Shown: piece by piece, positions 16,562-25,205 of the stretch | Layout of the letters: each line of letters starts with the position of its first letter | Position numbering within the stretch: the first letter of the stretch is position 1 | Origin: Dehalococcoidia bacterium | Lineage (GTDB): Bacteria; Chloroflexota; Dehalococcoidia; Bin125 | Reading direction: 5' to 3' | Length of the DNA stretch: 64,000 bases | NCBI GenBank assembly: GCA_022822855.1 | Contig: JAJDYG010000005.1 | Location: forward strand, 62,001-126,000 | Made by a program: the position numbers and the translations under genes | Notes under the pieces: model-generated | Told to the model about the DNA's origin: nothing | Seen by the model: the letters and a program-made list of their open reading frames with translations, nothing else | The model's database searches: none

Positions 16562-17803
16562 TCAGGCCTCCCAGCGGCGGAAGACCAGACAGGCGTTGTG
16601 CCCGCCGAAGCCCATTGAGTTGGAAATCGCCACGCGCACGTCGCGTTCGCGGCAGACGTTGGGCGTGTAGTCGAGGTCGCAATCGGGATCGGGATTGTGG
16701 AGATTGATCGTGGGCGGGATGACGCCGCGGCGGATTGCCTCGACGGTGGCCAACGCCTCGACAGCGCCGGCCGCGCCGAGCAGATGGCCGGTCATCGACT
16801 TGGTCGACGAGATGGACAACGCGTAGGCCGCCTCCCCGAAGACGCTCTTGATCGCCATCGTCTCGAACTTGTCGTTTAGCGGCGTTGAAGTCCCGTGGGC
16901 GTTGACGTAGTCGACATCGGACGGCGCGATTCCGGCGCGTTCCAATGCGAGGGACATGGCCCGGGCTCCGCCGTCGCCGCCTTCGGCCGGCTGGGTGATG
17001 TGGTAGGCGTCGCCCACCGATCCATAGCCGCAGATCTCCGCGAGAATCTCTGCGCCTCGAGCCTTGGCGTGCTCGGCTCGTTCAAGCACCATGACGGCCG
17101 CGCCTTCGCCCATCACGAAGCCATCGCGTTCAGCATCGAAGGGGCGCGACGCCGTTTCCGGGTCGTCATTTCGCGAGGACAGAGCACGGGCCGAGGCGAA
17201 GCCTGCGACAGCCATTTCGCACAGAGGCGCCTCGGCGCCGCCGACGACGATCACTTCTGCTTCGTTGCGCAGAATGGTCTGCGCGGCGAGACCGAGCGCG
17301 TCGGCCGCCGAAGAGCAGGCAGACATCGGAGCAAGGTTGGGGCCGCGTGCCTGCAAGGCGATCGAGACCTGGCCCGAGGCCATGTTTGGCAGCATCATCG
17401 GCACGGCGAACGGTGAGACGCGATCGGGGCCGCGAGAGTCCAGGATCCGAAACTGTTCCTGGGTCGTAGCGATTCCCCCGATACCGGTGCCGATCATCAC
17501 GCCAGCGCGATCCGAACCTTCGAAACCGCCTTCGAATCCGGCGTTGGCTGCCGCCTCGCGAGCCGCCACGATGGCAAACTGCGAATAGCGATCCATGCGC
17601 CGCGCGTCCTTGCGCGGCATATGGTCGTCGGGTCTCCAGTCGCTGACCTCGGCCGCAAATCGCACTGAGAGGCGTGAGGGGTCGAAGATGGATATGCCCT
17701 TCACACCGGAGCGGCCCGAGGCGAGCGAATTCCAGGTGTCCTCGGCCGTATCGCCGACCGCTGTGACCGCTCCCATCCCCGTCACCACGATGCGCTCATC
17801 CAT
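16562..17803 (-). CDS. fabF: 3-oxoacyl-[acyl-carrier-protein] synthase II
   Basis: A 413-residue condensing enzyme for chain elongation in type II fatty-acid synthesis. The active-site Cys is residue 163 in MSACSSAAD, the same number as in E. coli FabF. The two His lie in VNAHGTSTPLND and KSMTGHLLGAAGAVEAL. ATG 17803 is preferred to a TTG at 17815, because GGGGGA stands just upstream of it. acpS, which activates the carrier protein, is 3.3 kb away on the same strand. Confidence 0.95.
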   Translation of the reverse strand: MDERIVVTGMGAVTAVGDTAEDTWNSLASGRSGVKGISIFDPSRLSVRFAAEVSDWRPDDHMPRKDARRMDRYSQFAIVAAREAAANAGFEGGFEGSDRAGVMIGTGIGGIATTQEQFRILDSRGPDRVSPFAVPMMLPNMASGQVSIALQARGPNLAPMSACSSAADALGLAAQTILRNEAEVIVVGGAEAPLCEMAVAGFASARALSSRNDDPETASRPFDAERDGFVMGEGAAVMVLERAEHAKARGAEILAEICGYGSVGDAYHITQPAEGGDGGARAMSLALERAGIAPSDVDYVNAHGTSTPLNDKFETMAIKSVFGEAAYALSISSTKSMTGHLLGAAGAVEALATVEAIRRGVIPPTINLHNPDPDCDLDYTPNVCRERDVRVAISNSMGFGGHNACLVFRRWEA

Positions 17804-17903
17804 ATGGTCCCCCAAAGCTCAGTGCGCTCTCAGCCTACCCCGTCGCTGGGTCCGAAGGGTCCCGATGTGGTCAGGACCTAGATCAGTGGGTTGGGCACGG
17901 CAG

Positions 17904-17928
17904 GGCCGGGTTGTTGGTGAACCCGGCC
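17904..17928. terminator. Strong hairpin between the tautomerase gene and fabF
   Basis: GGCCGGGTT and AACCCGGCC form a perfect 9-bp stem with a 7-base loop. It lies after the stop of the minus-strand tautomerase gene and before fabF. There is no U-tract, so it may be a processing or attenuating hairpin, not an intrinsic terminator. Confidence 0.45.
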
Positions 17929-17950
17929 GGCAGATCAGTGATTCGCGGCG

Positions 17951-18346
17951 TTAGCCGCCGGCAGCGGCCTGACCGTGGGAGTACCACTCCTCGGTCTCTT
18001 CGCCGGGCTCGGGCAGGACCATCCCGCCCTCCATCGTCCACTTCGCCGGGCCCTCGGTGATGCGACCGCTGAAGGCCTCAGGCGCTACGCCGGTGATCTC
18101 GCGGAACGCGCCTATGAGGTCGCTCAACAGTTCCGCCTTGACCTCTTCCGAGCGTCCGGCGCGGTTGCCGCCGTCTAGGAAGTACGGGGTTTCCCAGCGG
18201 TCATCGGCTTCGTCGAAGACTACGTGCACGAAGCTTCGCGGGGCACCAGTGTTGCCGCAGTGAATGTCGGTGAACGCTTTGGCCACGGCCGCTCGCTGGT
18301 CGTAGGGCACTGAGTCCTTGGGAACCACGCAACGGTAATACGGCAT
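17951..18346 (-). CDS. Tautomerase superfamily protein, cis-CaaD-like
   Basis: The 131-residue protein keeps Pro2 (MPYYRCVVPKDSV), which becomes the catalytic N-terminal proline. TDIHCGNTGA carries the His of cis-3-chloroacrylic acid dehalogenase-type enzymes, and GNRAGRS carries its arginine pair. The C-terminus (GPAKWTMEGGMVLPEPGEE) follows the cis-CaaD-group pattern. Family members are trimeric hydratase/tautomerases. Dehalogenation is possible but not shown. Confidence 0.75.
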   Translation of the reverse strand: MPYYRCVVPKDSVPYDQRAAVAKAFTDIHCGNTGAPRSFVHVVFDEADDRWETPYFLDGGNRAGRSEEVKAELLSDLIGAFREITGVAPEAFSGRITEGPAKWTMEGGMVLPEPGEETEEWYSHGQAAAGG

Positions 18347-18397
18347 CTCAGACTTCCTCTCGCGAACCGGAACTTGGAGTCATGCTAGCTCACGCGC

Positions 18398-18724
18398 TTA
18401 GACATCGCGCGCTGAGACGACCAGCTCGTCGACGGTGCAGCCGCTGATTTCCATCCAGCAATCGCAGATTCGGCGCATGAAATCTTCTCGCACGTCCTGG
18501 GTTACACCGCCGACGATGCTGCCGCGCACCAGCGAGGTCGTGGAAGGCTCGCCGCCGCGGAAGCCGAAGCCGGATGGAATGTCGGAGAACGTGACGGGCA
18601 CATCGTCCGGCGACTCGCCGAGTACGTCCTGTGTGATCTGCTGCAATGCGACGGCCAGTTCGACTCTCGTCTCTTCGCCGATCTGGCCTTCTTGCATGGT
18701 GCAGTTGAAGCTCACTCGCGACAT
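18398..18724 (-). CDS. Small tautomerase-like protein lacking the N-terminal proline
   Basis: A 108-residue protein with a 4-OT/MIF-like layout: a first strand (RVSFNCTMQEG), a long helix (EETRVELAVALQQITQDVLG), a second strand with VTFSDIPSGFGFRGGEPST, then a second helix and strand. After Met comes Ser, not Pro, so classical Pro1 catalysis is excluded unless processing differs. It lies 51 nt upstream of the cis-CaaD-like gene, so the two may be coexpressed. The family call is moderate. Confidence 0.5.
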   Translation of the reverse strand: MSRVSFNCTMQEGQIGEETRVELAVALQQITQDVLGESPDDVPVTFSDIPSGFGFRGGEPSTTSLVRGSIVGGVTQDVREDFMRRICDCWMEISGCTVDELVVSARDV

Positions 18725-18745
18725 GGGATCTCTCTTCCGTGTGCG

Positions 18746-19378
18746 TTACTTCCAGATTCGTTCCAGGCTGACTTCGAGGCCCTCGCAGACATCTTCGCCG
18801 CTGAGGCTGTCGGGTCGTTCCAGCTGCTCCGGCTCTGCGTCGGGTCGGTAGATCAAGACGACTTCCTGGTAGGGGTCAACGAGCCAGCCTAGCAACGCTC
18901 CGGCAGCTATCCATTCCCTCATCTCTTCTTGCTGAGCCGCGACATCCTGGGAAACGGGGACTACTTCGACGATCAGCTCCGGACACACCTCCAGGACCCC
19001 TTCGTCGGGATCCGCATCGCCCAGCCGTTCCTTGCTGATCCAGGCAACATCGGGTAGGCGGAGCGACGAGTCTTCTCGACGGACGTACAAGTCGGCGCCG
19101 CACACATGGCCGGCGCTTATCTGGCGGTTCCACAGACCGACGTCGATTCCAATCTCAAACGAACGCTCACTGCTGCGGAAGCCGACTCCTGTCATGATTA
19201 CCAACTCTCCATCGGCAGTCAGCTCGAAGAGCCAACCATCATTGAGGCTGGAAAGCGCCAGCAGTGTCTCGTTGCTCGTGCTCCATGAAGATGGGATCTT
19301 GAGAGTGATCGGCGTAAGAGGCATGTCGGACGCCTCGCCTTGCACCGACGGTTTAGGCCTCGCAGGAGTTGTAACCAT
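18746..19378 (-). CDS. Uma2 family (DUF820) putative nuclease, copy 3
   Basis: A 210-residue member of the family. LPDVAWISKERLGD, CPELIVEVVPVSQDVAAQQEEM and the end CEGLEVSLERIW match the other copies. The sequence NDGWLFELTADGELVIMTG shows the usual N-terminal half. The three copies in this window are clearly paralogous but far from identical, so they are not recent duplicates. It lies 21 nt upstream of the tautomerase-like gene. Confidence 0.82.
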   Translation of the reverse strand: MVTTPARPKPSVQGEASDMPLTPITLKIPSSWSTSNETLLALSSLNDGWLFELTADGELVIMTGVGFRSSERSFEIGIDVGLWNRQISAGHVCGADLYVRREDSSLRLPDVAWISKERLGDADPDEGVLEVCPELIVEVVPVSQDVAAQQEEMREWIAAGALLGWLVDPYQEVVLIYRPDAEPEQLERPDSLSGEDVCEGLEVSLERIWK

Positions 19379-19423
19379 TGGTCAGCCTCCTCGCTCAAGG
19401 CTACAGATTGGTCCGGTTGGACG

Positions 19424-21109
19424 TTACTGCGGGCCGCCGAGTAGCCCTTCGAGCCCCCCGCCCAAGCCTCCGGCTCCCCCCAACTGTCCCAGGCTGCCCA
19501 TGTCTCCGCCGCCACCCATGCCGAAGCCGCCGAGGGATGGGGATTCGACCGGCTCTTCGCCGGCCAGGGACCTGGAGGCCATCGCGAGCTGGTCGGCGAC
19601 GTCGCCAGCAGTGACGCCGATCGTGCCGTGAACTCGCGCTGCCCGGTTGCCCGCGTCGCCGTGCAGGTAGACGCCCAGCGTGGCCGCATCGAATGGGGTC
19701 AGTCCCTGGGCGATGAGCGCGCCGATCGCTCCGCTCAACACGTCGCCGGTGCCTGCCGTCGCCAGGGCCGGCTGAGCGACCTCGGAAACGCGGGCTCGGT
19801 TGTCAGGTGTGGCAACGACAGTGTTTGCGCCCTTGAGCACGAGGTGGCAGTTCCAGTCGGACGCTCGATCCCGAGCCAGCGTGAGACGCTGCTGTTGAAC
19901 ATCATCGGTGCTCAGTCCGGTGAGCGTGCCCATCTCGCCGGGATGTGGTGTGAGCACGACTGGCGCGGCGGCGTTTGGCAAGGCTGATATGTCCTTCGCG
20001 AGGAGATTCAAGCCATCGGCGTCGACCACGATCCCCTGGACCGCGCCAACTTCGGGGGCAATCAAGAACTCGCGCACGAACTTGCCACTGTGTTCGTGCC
20101 GGCCGAAGCCGCAGCCGATCACGACCGCGTCGACGCCGGGCAGTTCGTCGCGCACCATCTCCCAGGCCGCAAAACCGGAGATCACGCCCTGGTCATATTC
20201 GGGCAAGGGCAGCAGCGTTGCTTCCGGCACCGCCGCGACCATCTGCTGCGCGATCGACTGGGGCGTGGCGATCGTGACCAGTCCTGCGCCGGCGCGATAG
20301 GCGCCGCGTGCGGCCAGGACCGCTGCGCCCGGATACCGGTCCGAGCCAGCGATCAGCAACACTCGGCCGAATGTGCCTTTGTGAGCGTTCGCCGGCCGAT
20401 CGGGCAGCAGCGCCTTCGCGGCTCGACGTTCGAGCACCTCGGTTTGCAAGTCTTCGTCGAGGCCGGGCGGAATGCCGATCTCTACCTGCTGCACCGAGCC
20501 GGCGGCTGCCGCTCCCGGCTGCATGTACAACCCGACTTTGGGCGCGTGGAAGGTGACGGTTTCGTCTGCCGCCACGGTCAGTGGATCGAGCCGCCCGCTG
20601 TCGGCGTCGAGCCCGGTTGGCAGATCAACCGCGACCAGCTTGGGCTTTACGGTCCGCGATCGAACCGCCGCGAGGCGAACCATGATGTCGGCCAGGTCGC
20701 CCTCGATCGGACGAGAGGAACCTGTGCCGAGCAGGGCGTCGACGATCGCCTCCGCGCCGGACAGCAGGGCCTCCAACGCCTCGAAGTTGTCATCCTCTGA
20801 GACTGTACCGCAGGGCACACCCATCTCTACCGTCTGATTCCACTGCGGGTCGGTGCGCTCGCGTACGGCGTAGACGCGGACCTGCGCTCCCCACTCGAAC
20901 AGGTGACGCGCGGCGACCAATCCGTCGCCGCCGTTGTTGCCTGGTCCGACCATCACGGCGATTCGCCGGTCTTCGAGTGAACCGAGCTGCATCCAGATCT
21001 CCTGGGCGACTGCGAGACCGGCGTTTTCCATCAGTGTGTCGGTCGAGACGCCCGCCGACTCGGCCCGACCTTCCAACTCCCGCATTTCGGCCGACGTCAA
21101 CAGCTTCAT
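19424..21109 (-). CDS. nnr: Bifunctional NAD(P)H-hydrate epimerase / ADP-dependent NAD(P)H-hydrate dehydratase
   Basis: The 561-residue protein repairs hydrated NAD(P)H. N-terminal YjeF_N domain: LTSAEMRELEGRAESAGV, VMVGPGNNGGDGLVAARHL and VDALLGTGSSRPIEG. C-terminal carbohydrate-kinase-like domain: GRVLLIAGSDRYPGAAVLAARGAYRAGAGLVT, VLTPHPGEMGTLTG, VLKGANTVVATPD and the anion-hole region ATAGTGDVLSGAIGALIAQG. The last 45 or so residues form an unusual Gly/Met/Leu-rich tail (LGGFGMGGGGDMGSLG...). It lies 26 nt downstream of acpS, a common pairing. Confidence 0.93.
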   Translation of the reverse strand: MKLLTSAEMRELEGRAESAGVSTDTLMENAGLAVAQEIWMQLGSLEDRRIAVMVGPGNNGGDGLVAARHLFEWGAQVRVYAVRERTDPQWNQTVEMGVPCGTVSEDDNFEALEALLSGAEAIVDALLGTGSSRPIEGDLADIMVRLAAVRSRTVKPKLVAVDLPTGLDADSGRLDPLTVAADETVTFHAPKVGLYMQPGAAAAGSVQQVEIGIPPGLDEDLQTEVLERRAAKALLPDRPANAHKGTFGRVLLIAGSDRYPGAAVLAARGAYRAGAGLVTIATPQSIAQQMVAAVPEATLLPLPEYDQGVISGFAAWEMVRDELPGVDAVVIGCGFGRHEHSGKFVREFLIAPEVGAVQGIVVDADGLNLLAKDISALPNAAAPVVLTPHPGEMGTLTGLSTDDVQQQRLTLARDRASDWNCHLVLKGANTVVATPDNRARVSEVAQPALATAGTGDVLSGAIGALIAQGLTPFDAATLGVYLHGDAGNRAARVHGTIGVTAGDVADQLAMASRSLAGEEPVESPSLGGFGMGGGGDMGSLGQLGGAGGLGGGLEGLLGGPQ

Positions 21110-21135
21110 CGTCGTTCTCCCTGTTCTTGGGACGC

Positions 21136-21519
21136 CTATGGGCGTTCACGCGGCTGCCCAACGGCGAAGGCGCAGACCATGTTCTTCTCATGAGTCAGGC
21201 TAATCTCGATCCGCTCAAGCCCGATCTCACGGGCGCGCTCACGAGCGCCGCCATGCAGGATCACGACCGGCTTGCCTCGAGCGTTGGCGAGGATCTCGAT
21301 TTCCTTCCATTTCACGCCGCGCACGCCGGTGCCGAGGCACTTCATCACCGCTTCTTTTCCGGCGAAACGGACCGCCATTTCGGCTAACCGGTCGCCGCAG
21401 TAGTCGCGTTCCCGATCGGTCAGGATTCGGCGAGGGAAACGATCGGGATGGCGATTGAGCACGCTCTCGAAGCGCTCGAGGAGGAGCAGGTCTACGCCGC
21501 AGGTCAGGTCGCCGAACAT
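21136..21519 (-). CDS. acpS: Holo-[acyl-carrier-protein] synthase
   Basis: Transfers phosphopantetheine from CoA to ACP. The 127-residue protein has the Mg-binding Asp in CGVDLLLLERFESVL, the FAGKEAVMKCLGTG motif with the catalytic Glu-Ala region, and the C-terminal ISLTHEKNMVCAFAVG. ATG 21519 is chosen over the TTG at 21537. Upstream of nnr on the same strand and divergent from folD. Confidence 0.92.
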   Translation of the reverse strand: MFGDLTCGVDLLLLERFESVLNRHPDRFPRRILTDRERDYCGDRLAEMAVRFAGKEAVMKCLGTGVRGVKWKEIEILANARGKPVVILHGGARERAREIGLERIEISLTHEKNMVCAFAVGQPRERP

Positions 21520-21604
21520 CGATTCGCAGCCTATCAACGTGCTCGAGCAAGGACATCACGTTTGCGCCATGTTCCGTCCTGTTGGTCTGACATACCCTGA
21601 GCGC

Positions 21605-22501
21605 ATGACAGCCACGATCATCGATGGCGCAGCCATCGCGGCCGGCATTCGCGAGGCGCTCACCCGGCAGGTCGAGGACATGATCGCGCGCGGTCTGTTG
21701 CCTCATCTTGCCGTGATCCTGGTCGGCGACAATCCTGCCTCTGCCTCGTATGTGCGAGGCAAGCAGCGGGCCGGCCAGGAAACAGGGATCAAGGTCGTCA
21801 TCCATCGGATTGAAGCCGATCCCGATCCGTCGCAGACCGAGCGTCGAATTCGCGACCGGATCGATCTGCTCAACGCCGACTCTGATGTGCATGGCATCAT
21901 CCTGCAGCTCCCGCTGCCGGAAGGAGTCGATTCTGACGCCCTGCTCGACCGGATCGACCCGCTCAAGGATGTCGACGGTCTGCACCCGACAAACCAGGGA
22001 CGCATCCTCCAGGGGCGCGAGCGGTACCTGCCCGCGACACCTCACGGCGTTCAACAGCTTCTCGTCCGCAGCGGGGCCGATCCGGGCGGCAAGCGCGTCG
22101 TGATCGTCGGGCGCAGCCGGTTGGTGGGGATGCCGCTGGCCGCGATGCTCGCCCAGAAGCGGCAGGGCGCGAATGCAACAGTAACGATCTGTCACTCGAA
22201 CACGGTGGATCTGCACTCGATCACGACCGAGGCCGACATCCTGGTCGCTGCTACGGGTCGGCCTCACACGATCACGGCGGACATGGTGCACAGGGGTGTG
22301 ACCGTGATTGATGTGGGCGTCAATCGGGTTGATGACCCGACGCGGAAGCGCGGCTACCGACTGGTGGGGGATGTCGATTTCGAGTCAGTCTCCGAGGTCG
22401 CCGCGGCGATCACGCCGGTGCCCGGAGGGGTTGGTCCGATGACGGTCGCGATGCTGCTCAACAACGTGACCAGGGCAGCGCGGATATCGCAGCAGCGCTA
22501 G
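21605..22501 (+). CDS. folD: Bifunctional methylenetetrahydrofolate dehydrogenase / methenyltetrahydrofolate cyclohydrolase
   Basis: The 298-residue protein interconverts 5,10-methylene-, methenyl- and 10-formyl-THF with NADP. Seen: LAVILVGDNPASASYVRGKQ (the Tyr/Lys pair of the active site), HGIILQLPLPEGVDSDALLDRIDPLKDVDG, the NADP-binding VIVGRSRLVGMPLAAML and TPVPGGVGPMTVAMLLNN. ATG 21605 gives the normal N-terminus. The intergenic gap to the divergent acpS is short. Convergent with the metallopeptidase gene. Confidence 0.96.
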   Translation: MTATIIDGAAIAAGIREALTRQVEDMIARGLLPHLAVILVGDNPASASYVRGKQRAGQETGIKVVIHRIEADPDPSQTERRIRDRIDLLNADSDVHGIILQLPLPEGVDSDALLDRIDPLKDVDGLHPTNQGRILQGRERYLPATPHGVQQLLVRSGADPGGKRVVIVGRSRLVGMPLAAMLAQKRQGANATVTICHSNTVDLHSITTEADILVAATGRPHTITADMVHRGVTVIDVGVNRVDDPTRKRGYRLVGDVDFESVSEVAAAITPVPGGVGPMTVAMLLNNVTRAARISQQR

Positions 22502-22517
22502 CGAACGGTTCTCGCCC

Positions 22518-24029
22518 TCAACCCCGACGTGGGGTCAGCACTCTGACCAGGAACAGACCGCTGAGCAGCACCAGCCCTCCGGCGATGCCGATCAACGGAT
22601 ACTCCCATGGGAACGGACCCGGGATCTCGAAGATTGGCCCGGAACGGCGCTGGCCCTGTCGGCGCTCAATCTCAGCCGTCCGTTCGGCGATCTGTTCTTC
22701 GGAGCGGCTTGCGGCAGTTGGCTCGGCCTGCGCGCTACGGTCATCAGACGCTTGCGCGGCCTGCTCTGTCTCCTGTTGTTGTGCCTGGTTGTCCTGGTCG
22801 TCCGACCCGCTCGCCGATTGTTGCGCACCATCCTCAGAGGCTTGACCTGTCGATTCATCGTCTCCCGCGACCTCGGGGCCCGATATGACCTCGTCTTCGA
22901 TCGTGGTGGATCGATCGGATCCTTGCTCGCGGGGCCCAAGTCCAACGGACTCGCGCCACTGATTGTCAAGTTCGTCGCGGGTCAGTCCATAAACCTTGTC
23001 AAGCGCATCCTCAACCGACGAGCCTTCCTTGAAGGTCCGGAACAGCTCGTTCATCTTGTCGGCGCCGTACTCCTGGATCAGATACAGCACAACCGCCGCC
23101 GATTGGCCGTAGAAGATGTCGACGAAGCCGGGCCGGTTCGACGGCGACTCCATGCTGCGCAGCGACAGGACCTGATCGTTGTTGATCGCGAACTGCAACG
23201 CGCCGCCTCGCCGAGCGAGCCAGTCTCCCTCAGCGATCGTCGCCATGCCTTCGTCGAGCCAGGCCGGGAGGTCACCGTAGGGGCCTTCGCCGGCAAGCTT
23301 GGTGAGCACGTGGGTCAGCTCATGCCGCACGACCCAGCGGGACGGCTGATAGATGTGTACGAGGTCCGCGAGGACTCTCGTGCCCCCGGTGATCACCGAT
23401 TCTTCAAAGCGCTCCGACTGGATTCGCTCAACCTGTCGCGCGTCCTCAGTGCTGGCCCAAACGTAGACCTTGATCGGAATCAGCTCATCGAGGCCGAGGA
23501 ATGGCGAGATCTCCTCCAGCGCTTGGAGGCCTTCACGCAGCATCGTCTCGGCGACGCCTCGATCGTGGTACCAGGCGACCTCAAGGTCGCCCTCCTTGAG
23601 TGATTCCCATTCGAAGCGCGGATCCTCGTAGCGCCAGATCTGCGGTTCGGTCTCAAACGTCTCGCCGGAGGTGTAGACAAACTCCCAGCGCCACTCGAAG
23701 TCGGCGCCAGCCGGGATCCAGAGCTGCGAGTCCCGAGTCGGGAACTCGGCCCGAACCCGTGTGACGTCTCCCTGATTGAGTTCGGCCGCCTCGCGCGTCA
23801 GTGCTCCCTCGGGAAGAATCGTGTAGAGGAAGGTCGCCGATTCCACCTCGGCTGCGTCTGCAACCAGAGCCGTCACGACGACCGAGTCGGGCCATGAGTT
23901 TTCGAAGCGAGTGCCCTGAACGGTCGGCCCATCCTCGGCCGACTGCGCGCCGACCGGAAGCTGCGTCAGCGACGGCCAGGCAAGTGCGATCAGGGCAGTG
24001 AGGGCCAGCAGCCATCCCGCTCGTCTCAT
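22518..24029 (-). CDS. Membrane-anchored peptidase MA family metallohydrolase
   Basis: A 503-residue exported protein: a signal peptide (WLLALTALIALAWPSLTQLPVGA), an N-terminal Ig-like region, then a peptidase-MA-like domain with the zinc motif WVVRHELTHVLTKLAGEG and GDLPAWLDEGMATIAEG, where the third ligand is expected. An acidic/Gln-rich linker (about residues 380-455) leads to a C-terminal membrane helix (PLIGIAGGLVLLSGLFLVRVL) and a basic end. It is probably an extracytoplasmic protease. Its ATG overlaps the prfB stop by 4 nt. A homologue without the HExxH lies at 33339. Confidence 0.83.
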   Translation of the reverse strand: MRRAGWLLALTALIALAWPSLTQLPVGAQSAEDGPTVQGTRFENSWPDSVVVTALVADAAEVESATFLYTILPEGALTREAAELNQGDVTRVRAEFPTRDSQLWIPAGADFEWRWEFVYTSGETFETEPQIWRYEDPRFEWESLKEGDLEVAWYHDRGVAETMLREGLQALEEISPFLGLDELIPIKVYVWASTEDARQVERIQSERFEESVITGGTRVLADLVHIYQPSRWVVRHELTHVLTKLAGEGPYGDLPAWLDEGMATIAEGDWLARRGGALQFAINNDQVLSLRSMESPSNRPGFVDIFYGQSAAVVLYLIQEYGADKMNELFRTFKEGSSVEDALDKVYGLTRDELDNQWRESVGLGPREQGSDRSTTIEDEVISGPEVAGDDESTGQASEDGAQQSASGSDDQDNQAQQQETEQAAQASDDRSAQAEPTAASRSEEQIAERTAEIERRQGQRRSGPIFEIPGPFPWEYPLIGIAGGLVLLSGLFLVRVLTPRRG

Positions 24030-25163
24030 GCCAGCGCTCCTTCTCGGCGCGATTGTTGGCCGATCTGATGTTGCAGAGAGGCGCGGAGGAACTCGTCGAT
24101 ATCGCCATCGAGTACGCGATCGGCGTCCGAGGTCTCGAACTGGGTGCGCAGATCTTTGACCATGCGATAGGGCTGCAACACGTATGAGCGAATCTGATTG
24201 CCCCAGCCGGCTTCGATGTGGTCGCCGCGGATCGCCAACCGTTCTTCCTCGCGCTTCTGCTCCTCCAGCATCAGCAGCCGGGCTTCGAGAACCCGCATTG
24301 CCGACTCGCGGTTTCGACGCAACGACCGCTCGTTTTGACAGCTCACGACAAAACCTGTCGGCAGGTGCGTGATTCGCACCGCGGTGGAGTTCTTCTGGAC
24401 ATTTTGTCCACCATTGCCCGAGGCTCGGTAGACGTCAATCTTGATGTCGTCGTCGTCAATCTCAACTTCGGCAGCGCCTTCGGTCTCCGGCATAATCTCG
24501 ACGCGGGCGAACGACGTATGACGGGCATGATTCTGGTCGAACGGCGAGATTCGCACGAGGCGGTGAACGCCGTGCTCGGAGCGCAGCCAGCCGTAGGCTC
24601 CGCCTCCCTCGGACTCGCCTTTGACTTCAAGCATTGCCGACTTCAAGCCAGCTTCTTCACCCTCGACCAGGTCGACGAGATCGACGTCGAACCCGGCCCG
24701 CTCCGCCCAGCGCTGGTACATGCGCAGCAGCATTTCGGTCCAGTCCTGCGAGTCGATGCCGCCCGATCCGGCATAGATCGAGATCACCGCAGAACGGTCA
24801 TCGTACGGACCCGAGAAAGCCAACTCGAAAGCCTGTCGCTCGATCTCTTCGCCAATGGCGGCGGCCTCCGAGGACAGGTCCGCAGCCAGTTCCTCGTCGT
24901 CGGCCAGTTCAAGCAGTTCGACTGCCTCGTCGACGCGGGACTCCAGTCCGCGCCAGACCTGGATCGTCCGTTGGCGCGAGGCCATTCGTTTCATCACCGA
25001 ACGTGCGCGATCCGCATCGTCCCAGAATCCCGTTGCGGTGGAGTCCGTCTCCAGCCGAGAGACTTCCGCCTCTACGCCGGGCAGGTCAAAGACGCTCCAG
25101 AACGTCGCTCAACTGCTCCGACAACGCCTCCAGCGTCTCGCGCAGGTCATCAACATCTGCCAC
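24026..25163 (-). CDS. prfB: Peptide chain release factor 2, with programmed +1 frameshift
   Basis: RF2 reads UAA and UGA stops. The downstream part has the RF2 anticodon motif SPF (VRISPFDQNHARHTSF) and the peptidyl-hydrolysis GGQ (SGNGGQNVQ). The first 25 codons start at GTG 25163 (GGTGGAG ribosome-binding site) and run into CUU UGA C, the UGA being codon 26 at 25088-25086. A +1 slip on CUU joins DLPGVEAEVSRLETDS, the normal RF2 sequence, giving 378 residues. A GGAG three bases before the CUU matches the E. coli stimulatory SD. The frameshift provides autoregulation by RF2 level. Confidence 0.95.
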
Positions 25164-25205
25164 AGCGCATCTCCACCATTGTCTGGGGTTACACGTTCGA
25201 GCGTA

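Noticed and set aside
24026..24997. prfB starting at 24997
   Set aside because: It would lack the conserved N-terminus. The CUUUGAC frameshift site and 25 upstream codons are present.
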